Source of the DNA: Motilibacter peucedani
Lineage (GTDB): Bacteria; Actinomycetota; Actinomycetes; Motilibacterales; Motilibacteraceae
NCBI RefSeq assembly: GCF_003634695.1
Contig: NZ_RBWV01000016.1
Coordinates: 124,001-188,000, forward strand
Length of the DNA stretch: 64,000 nucleotides
Direction of reading: 5' to 3'
Shown here: one piece after another, positions 7,461-16,446 of the stretch
Numbering within the stretch: position 1 is the stretch's first letter
Layout of the letters: every line of letters begins with the position of its first letter
Notes under the pieces: model-generated
What the model was told of the DNA's origin: nothing
What the model saw: the letters and a program-made list of their open reading frames with translations, nothing else
Database searches by the model: none
Translations under genes and position numbers: made by a program

Positions 7461-7487
7461 TTGGCACTCACGAGACTCGAGTGCCAA
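7461..7487. promoter_or_regulatory. CIRCE element (HrcA operator)
   Basis: TTGGCACTC (7461-7469), 9-nt spacer, GAGTGCCAA (7479-7487): a perfect inverted repeat matching the CIRCE consensus TTAGCACTC-N9-GAGTGCTAA with one symmetrical change. It lies 29 bp upstream of the ruc GTG on the minus strand, with no groE or dnaK gene nearby, so ruc is the likely HrcA target. Confidence 0.93.
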
Positions 7488-7517
7488 TGATAGGGGACAG
7501 CGGCGCCGGCCGGGCGC

Positions 7518-8891
<1,374 letters not shown>

Positions 8892-8927
8892 GGTCTGCGC
8901 CTCCTCCCCTGCAGCGTACGGCCGCCG

Positions 8928-11000
8928 TCAGTCGAGCATCGAGGCCTGGATGGCGGTGAGCGCGATCGTGTAGACGATGTCCTCGACCAGCGCCCCGCGC
9001 GAGAGGTCGTTGACCGGCTTGCGCAGCCCCTGCAGCATCGGGCCGACGCTGACGACGTCGGCGCTGCGCTGCACGGCCTTGTAGGTCGTGTTGCCGGTGT
9101 TGAGGTCGGGGAAGACGAACACCGTCGCCCGCCCGGCGACCGCCGAGTCCGGCGCCTTGCTGCGCGCCACCGAGGCGATGGCGGCCGCGTCGTACTGCAG
9201 CGGCCCGTCGATCGCGAGGTCGGGCTCGCGCAGGCGCGCCAGCCGTGTCGCCTCGGCGACCTTCTCGACGTCCGAGCCCGACCCCGACGTGCCCGTGCTG
9301 AAGCTGATCATGGCGACGCGGGGCTCGATGCCGAAGGCCCGGGCCGAGCGCGCGCTCTGCACGGCGATGTCGGCGAGCTGCTCGGCGTCGGGGTCGGGGT
9401 TGACGGCGCAGTCGCCGTAGATGACGACCTGGTCGGGCAGGCACATGAAGAAGACCGACGAGACGAGCTTGGCCCCGGGCGCCGTCTTGAGGATCTGCAG
9501 CGCCGGCCGTACGGTCGCGGCCGTCGTGTGCACCGCGCCGGCCACCAGCCCGTCGACCGCTCCGGCGCGCAGCATGGTCGTGCCGAGCACGATCCGGTCG
9601 GCGAGCGAGTCGCGGGCCACCTCGGGGGTCAGCCCCTTGCTCGCGCGCGCCTGCACCAGCTCGTCGACGTAGTCGTCGAGCACGTCGCGGGGGTCGACGA
9701 CGTCGAGCCCGTCGGGCAGCGAGAGGCCCAGGCCGCTGGCCGTGGCCCGGATCTCGGCGGGGTCGCCCAGCAGCACCGGGCGGGCGATGCCGCGCTCGCT
9801 GCACAGGATGGCGGCGCGCAGGGTGCGCGGCTCCTCGCCCTCGGGCAGCACGATGCGCCGGTCGGCTGCGCGCGCCATCGTCGTGAGCCGCTGGCGGAAG
9901 GCCGCGGGGCTCAGGCGCGTGTGGGTACGCGTCGGCAGGGTCGCCAGCCACTCGTCGTCGACCGCGTCGGCGACGTTCTGCGCCACCAGCTCGGCCCGCT
10001 CGCGGTCGTCCGGCCGGATGCCGGGGTCGACGCCGTGCACCGCGTTCGCGGTCTCGTAGGTGTAGTCGCGGGAGAGCAGGATCGGCAGCCCGGTGGCTGC
10101 CGCCGGCCGGGCCAGCTCCCACACGCGCGGGTCGGGGGCCTCGCCGACCGTGAGCAGCAGCGCCGCCAGGCGGATGCCGTTCATGGCCGCGAGGCACGCC
10201 GACAGGACGACCTCGTGGCGGTCGCCGGGCACGACGACCAGGCGGCCCTCGCGCAGCAGCGGCAGCAGCGCGGGCACCGACTGGGCCGCCACGATCACGT
10301 CCTTGACCCGCCGGTCCTGGTCGCCCTCGTTGAGGACCTCGAGGTCGAGCTCGTCGCGCAGGTCGCGCACCCGCGCCCAGCCGAGCTCCTCGTGCAGCGG
10401 CACGGCTGCCACGAGCCGCACCCCGCGCGCGGCCAGCGCCTCGCGCAGCCGCTCGGCCCGCTCGTGCGTCGGCTCCGGAACCGCAGAGACGACCGCGCCG
10501 ATGACCCGGTCGTCCTCGCCGGCGCGGAAGGGCCCGCCCGCGATCGCGATGCTCTCGCCGATGCGCTCGAGGTCGCCGTCGCCCCACGGGGCCACGAGCA
10601 GCACGTCGGCGTCGAGCGCCTTGGCCAGCGCCGCGTTGGCCCGCCCGGCGTAGGCGAGCTCGGGCGCGGGGGTGAGCCCCTCGACGACGACCACGTCCGA
10701 GGCGGCGGCGACCTCCTCCGCGCCCGCGACGACGTCCTCCATGAGCGAGTCGATGCCGCCCGAGCCCAGCAGCCGCTCGACCTGCGCGGCCGGCAGGGAC
10801 TCCGGAGGCCGCAGGGTCGAGACGAGGCGCACGAGCGCGGTCGACGGGTCGCTCGCGCCGTCGTCGGCGCCCGGCTGGGCGAGCGGCTTGAGGTAGCCGA
10901 CGCGTACGCCTGAGAGGTCGAGCGCGCGCACCAGCCCGAGGCAGGTGGCGGTGAGCCCCGCGCCGTGGCCGGTCGAGACGACCAGCACCGTGCGGTTCAC
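8928..11000 (-). CDS. pta: Phosphate acetyltransferase, long form
   Basis: 690 aa. N-terminal P-loop-like/DRTGG region (starts NRTVLVVSTGHGAGLTATCLG), then the catalytic PTA_PTB domain (about 360-690) with AILCSERGIARPVLLGDP, TTMLRAGAVDGLVAGAVHTT and FPDLNTGNTTYKAVQRSADV. It interconverts acetyl-CoA plus phosphate with acetyl phosphate plus CoA. The start is GTG 11000, whose GTGA overlaps the ackA stop, so ackA and pta are translationally coupled in the order ackA-pta. The long form carries a regulatory N-terminal half. Confidence 0.96.
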   Translation of the reverse strand: MNRTVLVVSTGHGAGLTATCLGLVRALDLSGVRVGYLKPLAQPGADDGASDPSTALVRLVSTLRPPESLPAAQVERLLGSGGIDSLMEDVVAGAEEVAAASDVVVVEGLTPAPELAYAGRANAALAKALDADVLLVAPWGDGDLERIGESIAIAGGPFRAGEDDRVIGAVVSAVPEPTHERAERLREALAARGVRLVAAVPLHEELGWARVRDLRDELDLEVLNEGDQDRRVKDVIVAAQSVPALLPLLREGRLVVVPGDRHEVVLSACLAAMNGIRLAALLLTVGEAPDPRVWELARPAAATGLPILLSRDYTYETANAVHGVDPGIRPDDRERAELVAQNVADAVDDEWLATLPTRTHTRLSPAAFRQRLTTMARAADRRIVLPEGEEPRTLRAAILCSERGIARPVLLGDPAEIRATASGLGLSLPDGLDVVDPRDVLDDYVDELVQARASKGLTPEVARDSLADRIVLGTTMLRAGAVDGLVAGAVHTTAATVRPALQILKTAPGAKLVSSVFFMCLPDQVVIYGDCAVNPDPDAEQLADIAVQSARSARAFGIEPRVAMISFSTGTSGSGSDVEKVAEATRLARLREPDLAIDGPLQYDAAAIASVARSKAPDSAVAGRATVFVFPDLNTGNTTYKAVQRSADVVSVGPMLQGLRKPVNDLSRGALVEDIVYTIALTAIQASMLD

Positions 11001-12184
11001 CGTGCGGCCCCGACCAGCTCGCGCGCGTCGCGCGCGATGACGAGCTCCTCGTCGGTGGGGATGACCAGGACGTCGACGGGGGAGCCGGGCGCCGAGACCC
11101 GCCGCGCCTCCTGCGACCGCACCGCGTTGGCCCCCTCGTCGGCCCGCACGCCCAGGTGGGCGAGGAGCTCCTGCACGCGCGCCCGCACGCCGGTGCTGTT
11201 CTCGCCGATGCCGCCGGTGAACACGAGCGCGTCGAGCCCGCCCAGCGCGACGGTCAGCCCTGCCACGTGCTTGGCCAGCCGGTAGCAGAACAGCTCGAGG
11301 GCGAGCTGCGCCGGCGCGTCGCCGGCGAGTGCGGCCGCCTCCAGCTCGCGCATGTCGCGGTGGCCGGAGACGCCGAGGAGCCCGCTCTCGCGGTTGAGCA
11401 GCGCGACGACCTCCGCTGCGGAGACGCCGAGCCGGCGGGCCATGTGCTCGACCACCGCAGGGTCGATGTCGCCGGAGCGCGTGCCCATGACGAGCCCCTC
11501 GAGCGGCGTCAAGCCCATCGTCGTGTCGACCGAGCGGCCGTGCAGCACCGCCGCGGCGCTGCAGCCGTTGCCCAGGTGGGCGGAGACCAGGCGCAGCGAC
11601 TCGAGCGGGCGGTCGAGCACCTCGGCGGCGACCGCGGTGACGTAGCGGTGGCTGGTGCCGTGGAAGCCGTAGCGGCGGACCCCGTGTTCGGCGTACCAGT
11701 CCTCCGGCACCGCGTAGCGGTAGGCCCGCTCCGGCATCGTCTGGTGGAACGCGGTGTCGAACACCGTCACCTGCGGCAGGTCGGGCAGCACCGAGAGCGC
11801 GGCCTCGATGCCGGCGACGCCGGGCGCGACGTGCAGCGGTGCGAGGTCGGTGAGCCCGCGCAGCTCCGCCAGGACGTCGTCGTCGACGACGACCGAGCGC
11901 GTGAAGCGCGCGCCGCCGTGCACGATGCGGTGGCCGACGGCGACCAGGCCGCTGCGTACGTCGTCGGGGAGCTCCTCGAGCGCGACCGCCAGCGCGCCAC
12001 GGTGGGACGTGTCGTCGGGGGTGCGGGTCGTCGTGCCGACCCGCACGCTCGCGTCCGGTGTGCCCACGCGGTCGGCGAGCCCGGCGAAGGGCCGCTCCCC
12101 GGTGTCGGGGTCGACGACGGCGAGCTTCACCGTCGAGCTGCCGCAGTTGACCACCAGCACGCGACCGGCCGCGCCGTCACCCAC
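10997..12184 (-). CDS. ackA: Acetate kinase
   Basis: 395 aa. N-terminal VLVVNCGSSTVKLAVVD, then HRIVHGGARF, FHGTSHRYV, HLGNGCSAAAV, TPLEGLVMGTRSGDIDP and FTGGIGENS, the ASKHA-fold phosphate and adenosine motifs of acetate kinases. It makes ATP and acetate from acetyl phosphate. GTG 12184 is chosen because GGAGG lies 7 nt upstream; an earlier GTG five codons up is possible. The upstream gene is divergent with 70 bp between, containing a CATGCT -10 candidate for ackA. Confidence 0.96.
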   Translation of the reverse strand: MGDGAAGRVLVVNCGSSTVKLAVVDPDTGERPFAGLADRVGTPDASVRVGTTTRTPDDTSHRGALAVALEELPDDVRSGLVAVGHRIVHGGARFTRSVVVDDDVLAELRGLTDLAPLHVAPGVAGIEAALSVLPDLPQVTVFDTAFHQTMPERAYRYAVPEDWYAEHGVRRYGFHGTSHRYVTAVAAEVLDRPLESLRLVSAHLGNGCSAAAVLHGRSVDTTMGLTPLEGLVMGTRSGDIDPAVVEHMARRLGVSAAEVVALLNRESGLLGVSGHRDMRELEAAALAGDAPAQLALELFCYRLAKHVAGLTVALGGLDALVFTGGIGENSTGVRARVQELLAHLGVRADEGANAVRSQEARRVSAPGSPVDVLVIPTDEELVIARDARELVGAAR

Positions 12185-12254
12185 GTCGAAACCTCCGTCC
12201 CGCACCTGCGCACGTCGCCGGCACGAGGGCAAGCATGCCTGGCACACTGGCGGC

Positions 12255-13229
12255 GTGCAGGTGCCGGTGCCGTCGCTGCGCGCCCTGCTCACCCTGAGCA
12301 TGCCCGTCGCCGTCGTCGTGCTGGCGGTCCTCGACCGGCACGCCGTGGCCAGCGGCGTCCACAGCGTCCTGGCCGCCCGCCCGGGCTGGCTGCTCGTGGG
12401 CCTGCTCGGGCTCGTCGCGATGTGGGTCGCGGGCACGCTCACCCAGCTCGGCGTCCTGGCGGTGCGCCCGCCGCTGTCGCTGCTGTTCGCCGTGCAGGTG
12501 GCCGGCTCCTTCGCCAACTCCGTGCTGCCGGCGGGTGCAGGAGGGCTGGCCGTCAACGTGCGCTTCCTGCGCCGGCTGGGCCTCAGCCGCGAGGCGGCCT
12601 GCGCCTCGCAGGCGCTCAACACCAGCGCCGGTGCCGTCACCCACCTGCTTCTCGTCGCGGTCGTCGCCGCGCTGGCGCCCCACCGCCTGCTCGAGGAGGC
12701 CGCCACCCGGCTCGCCGGCTCGACCCGGGCGCTCGAGCCGTGGGCGGCGCCGGCCGTCGTCGCCACGGCAGCAGTGGTGGGGCTCGGCGCCTGGCTGAGC
12801 GCGCACCACGAGCACCGCTGGCTGGCCGCGGCACGGGTCGGCACCCGCGCGATGCTGGCCGAGCACCGGGCGCTCCACCGGGTCGTGCGCGACCCGGTGC
12901 GCGCGCTGCAGCTGTGGCCGGCGGCGATGAGCGTGCCGGTGCTGCACTCGCTGGTGCTGTTCGCGGTCCTGCGCTCGATCGGCGCGCCGCTGCCGATGCG
13001 GACCGTGCTGCTGACCTACCTGCTCGTCTCCGCGCTCAGCGCGATCGTCCCGTCGCCGGGCGGCGCGGGCAGCCTCGACGTCGCGCTCGTGGCCGGGCTC
13101 GCCGCAGCCGGGCTCTCGGTCGACTCGGCGGTGGCCGCGCTGGCGGCGTACCGCTTCCTCACCGTCTGGCTGCCGCTCGTGCCCGGCGCCTGCGTGCTCG
13201 GCGTGCTCGTGCGCCGCGGCGTGGTCTGA
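12255..13229 (+). CDS. YbhN/LPG_synthase_TM-family integral membrane protein
   Basis: 324 aa with about eight hydrophobic helices. VAGSFANSVLPAGAGGLAVN and SALSAIVPSPGGAGSLDVAL are the two glycine-rich re-entrant motifs typical of the UPF0104 / lysylphosphatidylglycerol-synthase transmembrane family (AglD, YbhN). Members move or modify lipids; the catalytic C-terminal domain of MprF is absent, so a flippase- or lipid-transport-like role is inferred. GTG 12255 is 6 nt after CACACT (12243-12248), probably leaderless. Its 3' end overlaps the convergent PAP2 gene by 214 bp. Confidence 0.85.
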   Translation: MQVPVPSLRALLTLSMPVAVVVLAVLDRHAVASGVHSVLAARPGWLLVGLLGLVAMWVAGTLTQLGVLAVRPPLSLLFAVQVAGSFANSVLPAGAGGLAVNVRFLRRLGLSREAACASQALNTSAGAVTHLLLVAVVAALAPHRLLEEAATRLAGSTRALEPWAAPAVVATAAVVGLGAWLSAHHEHRWLAAARVGTRAMLAEHRALHRVVRDPVRALQLWPAAMSVPVLHSLVLFAVLRSIGAPLPMRTVLLTYLLVSALSAIVPSPGGAGSLDVALVAGLAAAGLSVDSAVAALAAYRFLTVWLPLVPGACVLGVLVRRGVV

Positions 13230-13915
13230 CGCGCCGTGACGGCGGTCGCGGTCAGGCCCACGGCGACGCCCGCCACCACGTCGAGGACGTAGTGGTTCGC
13301 CGTCACCACCGTGACGAGCGCGGTGGTCACGGGGTACGCGGCGGCCAGCAGCCGCCGGCGCCCGTGGAAGGCGCGCACGAGGACGAGCGCCACCCACGTC
13401 GCCCACCCCAGGTGCAGCGAGGGCATGGCGGCGAACTGGTCGGCGCTGACCGGGCCCACCGGCGAGGTGCCGAGACCGGCGGCGGCCACCGCGTCGACGA
13501 AGCCGGCGCCGGGCAGCAGCCGCGGGGGGCTCACGGGGTAGGCGAAGAACACGACGAGCCCGGTGAGGTTGACCAGCACGAGCGCGTTGCGCGCGCTGCG
13601 GTAGAGCTCCGGCCGGCGCCACCAGCACCACGCCAGCACGCCGATGGTGACCGGGATGTGCACGAACTGGTACCACGAGGACGCCAGGTACGAGAGCGGC
13701 TCGTGGTGCGTGGTCCAGGTGTTGAGCGCGTGCTCGGCGTCGAGGTGGAGCACCCGCTCGAGGTGCTCCACTCCGCGGGCGTGGGCGTAGGCCTCGGAGC
13801 TGCGGGTGGCCGAGAGCTGGCGCACCCAGTCGTAGACCCGCACGAGCAGGAGCACGACCAGCAGCTCGAGCCAGAGGCGGGGCCGACCGTCGGGACGGGC
13901 CAGCCGGTCGCTCAC
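13016..13915 (-). CDS. PAP2-superfamily membrane phosphatase (inositolphosphotransferase-like)
   Basis: 299 aa. A first TM (LELLVVLLLVRVYDWVRQLS) and five further helices; the acid-phosphatase motifs are FAYPVSPPRLLPGAGF, MPSLHLGWATWVALV and NHYVLDVVAGVAVG, the PAP2_3 set. Such proteins dephosphorylate or transfer phospho-head groups on lipids. GTG 13915 overlaps the glycosyltransferase stop (GTGA), so the two are coupled. After the last helix the frame stays open for about 70 residues of low-complexity Thr/Ser/Ala sequence that is antisense to the neighbouring gene before stopping at 13016; this tail is suspicious and may be a frame-shift artefact or a real extension. Confidence 0.82.
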   Translation of the reverse strand: MSDRLARPDGRPRLWLELLVVLLLVRVYDWVRQLSATRSSEAYAHARGVEHLERVLHLDAEHALNTWTTHHEPLSYLASSWYQFVHIPVTIGVLAWCWWRRPELYRSARNALVLVNLTGLVVFFAYPVSPPRLLPGAGFVDAVAAAGLGTSPVGPVSADQFAAMPSLHLGWATWVALVLVRAFHGRRRLLAAAYPVTTALVTVVTANHYVLDVVAGVAVGLTATAVTARQTTPRRTSTPSTQAPGTSGSQTVRKRYAASAATAESTESPAAASPATSATSRLPAPPGDGTIALSAETSR

Positions 13916-15027
13916 CCGCACGGAGCCGCCTTCGCCGCCGCCGCCGCGTAGGCCGCGTCGACCCGGCCGAGAACCTGCGCCCAGTCGACCGGCGGGCAGG
14001 TGGTGCGGTTGTGCTCGGCCATGGCCAGGCGCAGCTCGGGCATAGCCACCAGCCGGGCGACCGCGGCCGCCAGCTCGGCGTCGTCGTGCACGAGCAGCCC
14101 GTTGACCCCGTCGACGACGAAGCTCTCGACGCCGCCGTCGGCACGGGCGACGACGGGCACCCCGGCGCAGCGGGCCTCGAGCGGCGCGAGGCCGAACGAC
14201 TCGAGCCGCGCCGGCGCCACGAACACGTCGGCCCGGGCGAGCAGCTCTCGCACCTGGGGCCGCGGCAGCCCGCCCGCCAGCTCGACCCAGCCGTCCATCC
14301 CGTGGGCCGAGAGGTAGGCCTGCATGGCCGGGCGCAGCGGCCCGTCGCCGGCGACCACTGCCCGGAGGCGCACGTCGCTGGCCGTCTGCGCGCGCACCTG
14401 GCGCAGGACCCGCAGCAGGTGGAGGGGGCGCTTGCGCGGCACCAGCCGCATGACGGCCACGACGAGCAGCTCGTCGGGCCGGTCGGCCGGGGCGTCGGTG
14501 CGCCAGGCAGCGGTGTCGATGCCGTTGGGCAGCACCTCGACCGGCCGGTCGCGCAGCGCCCGGCGCAGCGGGGCCGCCGCGGCCGGGCTCACCGCAGTCC
14601 AGTGCACCGGCGAGCCCGACCAGCGCGTCGCGGTGTCGAGCGCCCGGAACGCCGGGGCCAGCGTCGCCATCACCGAGTGCATCGTGACCACGACCGGGAT
14701 GCCGGCGCGTACGGCCGCGCGCCCCACCGTGGCGCCCAGCGGCGAGATGCCGCCGGCGTGCACGTGGAGCACGTCGGGCTTGAGCTGCTCGAGGGCCGCC
14801 CCTACGCGCAGCAGCGCGCCCGGGTGCAGGGGGTGGCGCAGCGGGCCGGCGGGCGCGAGGCGCACGACGCGTACGCCGTCGTCCTCGCTGCTGCTGCCCG
14901 GGGCGGTCGAGGTCAGCACGCCGACGTCGTGGCCCTCGGCCGACTGCAGCCGCGCGAGGTCGCGGACGTGCAGCTCCACGCCGCCGATGCGCGGGAGGTA
15001 GAAGTCGCTGACGTGGACGACCCTCAC
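13912..15027 (-). CDS. GT4-family glycosyltransferase
   Basis: 371 aa. Two Rossmann domains: N-terminal RVVHVSDFYLPRIGGVELHV (acceptor side, GG motif) and DVLHVHAGGISPLGATV; C-terminal VVAVMRLVPRKRPLHLLRVL, VVAGDGPLR, and the donor-binding EX7E region ARLESFGLAPLEARCAGVPV. This is a retaining GT-B enzyme similar to mannosyl- and GlcNAc-transferases such as PimB and MshA. GTG 15027 start. It is translationally coupled to the PAP2 gene and divergent from a PIG-L deacetylase, so synthesis and processing of a glycolipid is a reasonable guess; mycothiol synthesis (MshA/MshB) is possible but not shown. Confidence 0.9.
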   Translation of the reverse strand: MRVVHVSDFYLPRIGGVELHVRDLARLQSAEGHDVGVLTSTAPGSSSEDDGVRVVRLAPAGPLRHPLHPGALLRVGAALEQLKPDVLHVHAGGISPLGATVGRAAVRAGIPVVVTMHSVMATLAPAFRALDTATRWSGSPVHWTAVSPAAAAPLRRALRDRPVEVLPNGIDTAAWRTDAPADRPDELLVVAVMRLVPRKRPLHLLRVLRQVRAQTASDVRLRAVVAGDGPLRPAMQAYLSAHGMDGWVELAGGLPRPQVRELLARADVFVAPARLESFGLAPLEARCAGVPVVARADGGVESFVVDGVNGLLVHDDAELAAAVARLVAMPELRLAMAEHNRTTCPPVDWAQVLGRVDAAYAAAAAKAAPCG

Positions 15028-15047
15028 CGGTGCGGCACACTCTCGCC

Positions 15048-15863
15048 GTGAGCTTCACGCTGGTCGCGTTCCACGCCCACCCCGACGACGAGGCGCTGCT
15101 CACCGCCGGGACGATGGCGCGCGTGGCCGCCGAGGGCCACCGCGTGGTGCTGGTCGTGGCGACCACGGGGGAGCAGGGGCTGGCCAGCTCCGACTACGCC
15201 GACGGGCTCGCGACGGTGCGCACCGCCGAGCTCGAGCGCTCGGCGGGCGTGCTGGGCTGCGCGCGGGTGGCGTGGCTCGGCTACGACGACTCGGGCATGG
15301 AGCGCCCGGTGCTGCCCCGCGCGGGCGCCCGGCCGTTCGCGCTGGCACCGGTGGAGGAGGCCGCGCAGGCGCTGGCGGCCCTGCTGCGCGAGGAGGGCGC
15401 CGACCTGCTGACGGTCTACGACCCGGCGGGCGGCTACGGGCACCCCGACCATGTGCAGGTCCACGCCGTCGGCGTGCGCGCCGCAGAGCTCGCGGGCACG
15501 CCGGTCGTGCTGGAGGCGACGGTCGACCGGCGGCTGCTGCAGCGGGTGCTGCGCGTGGTGGCGCGCCTGCCCGGCGTACCGGCGGACTTCGCCGCCGAGC
15601 GCTTCTCCCACGCCTACTCCGCCCCTGCCGACATCACCCACCGGGTGCACGTCGGTGCCTACGCCGGCCAGAAGCGGGCGGCGATGTCCGCGCACGCGAG
15701 CCAGGGTAGCGCCGACACGGGCGTTCGTACGCTCGCCGTGCTGCTCCGCCTGCCGCGGCCGCTCTTCCGGGTGGTGTTCGCCCGCGAGTGGTACGTCGAG
15801 CGCGGCCGGCGCCCCGGCGGCAAGCCCCTCGACGACGTGTTCGCCACGCTGCGTCGGCGCTGA
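15048..15863 (+). CDS. PIG-L / LmbE-family deacetylase
   Basis: 271 aa from GTG 15048. The zinc motif AFHAHPDDEALL near the N-terminus, TTGEQGLAS, and the second metal site GGYGHPDHVQVHAVG identify a PIG-L N-acetylglucosaminyl deacetylase fold. Family members deacetylate GlcNAc-inositol (MshB), mycothiol conjugates (Mca) or GlcNAc-lipids. The substrate is open. CACACT (15036-15041) is 6 nt upstream of the GTG, fitting a leaderless transcript; the GTG start is preferred to an ATG at 15030, which lies upstream of that element. Confidence 0.9.
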   Translation: MSFTLVAFHAHPDDEALLTAGTMARVAAEGHRVVLVVATTGEQGLASSDYADGLATVRTAELERSAGVLGCARVAWLGYDDSGMERPVLPRAGARPFALAPVEEAAQALAALLREEGADLLTVYDPAGGYGHPDHVQVHAVGVRAAELAGTPVVLEATVDRRLLQRVLRVVARLPGVPADFAAERFSHAYSAPADITHRVHVGAYAGQKRAAMSAHASQGSADTGVRTLAVLLRLPRPLFRVVFAREWYVERGRRPGGKPLDDVFATLRRR

Positions 15864-15873
15864 CCGTGTCGGG

Positions 15874-15900
15874 TGTAATCCGCGCGGCACGAGCGGCGTC
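15874..15900 (+). promoter_or_regulatory. Possible ECF-type autoregulatory promoter
   Basis: TGTAATC (15874-15880) and CGTC (15897-15900), 16 nt apart, resemble the -35 (TGTAAC-like) and -10 (CGTC) of ECF promoters and lie directly before the sigma-factor gene. Confidence 0.35.
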
Positions 15901-15909
15901 TCTGCAGAC

Positions 15910-16446
15910 GTGAGCGAGCCTCAGCAGTTGCCGGCCTTCGACGAGTACGTCGTCGCCAGGTCAGCGGCCCTGCTGAGGTTCGCCTTCGTCCTGACGGGGG
16001 ATGCGCATCTCGCAGAGGACCTCCTCCAAGGAGCTCTGCTCAAGGCACACCGGAACTGGCAGCGGGTGGCGGCGACCGACCATCCCGACGCCTACGTCCG
16101 CCGGATCGTCGTCAACGACCACCTCTCGGACTCGCGGCGGCGTCGGGTCCTCGAGTCCTTGACCGCCGTGCTGCCCGACCGGCTCGCGGCCGGTGCCGGT
16201 GGCGACCCCGCTGCGCAGGTGGGGGAGCGCGACGAGCTGAGCCGCGCCCTCGAGACGCTGCCGGGCAAGCAGCGCGCGGTCCTCGTGCTCAGGCACTACG
16301 CCGGCTACGACGACGAGGCGATCGCCGAGACCCTCGGCTGCAGCGTCGGAGCCGTACGTGTGAACGCCAGTCGTGGCGCCGCACGGATGCGCGCACTGCT
16401 ACGCCCCCGAGACGCATTTCCAGCGACCACCGGAGACGAGCGATGA
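15910..16446 (+). CDS. SigE-family ECF RNA polymerase sigma factor
   Basis: 178 aa. Region 2 (FDEYVVARSAALLRFAFVLT ... AEDLLQGALLKAHRNW) and region 4 (ALETLPGKQRAVLVLRHYAG ... AETLGCSVGAVRVNASRG) are complete, the length and sequence of the actinobacterial SigE family of ECF sigma factors. GTG 15910 is taken as start. Its TGA overlaps the ATG of the next gene (ATGA), so sigma and partner are coupled. The partner is a single-pass membrane protein, the normal arrangement for a sigma/anti-sigma pair, although SigE-family partners are poorly known. Confidence 0.92.
   Translation: MSEPQQLPAFDEYVVARSAALLRFAFVLTGDAHLAEDLLQGALLKAHRNWQRVAATDHPDAYVRRIVVNDHLSDSRRRRVLESLTAVLPDRLAAGAGGDPAAQVGERDELSRALETLPGKQRAVLVLRHYAGYDDEAIAETLGCSVGAVRVNASRGAARMRALLRPRDAFPATTGDER

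Noticed and set aside
13912-15863. GT4 plus PIG-L as the mycothiol genes mshA/mshB
   Set aside because: Family match only; divergent orientation, a coupled PAP2 gene and no other msh gene nearby make the assignment unsafe.
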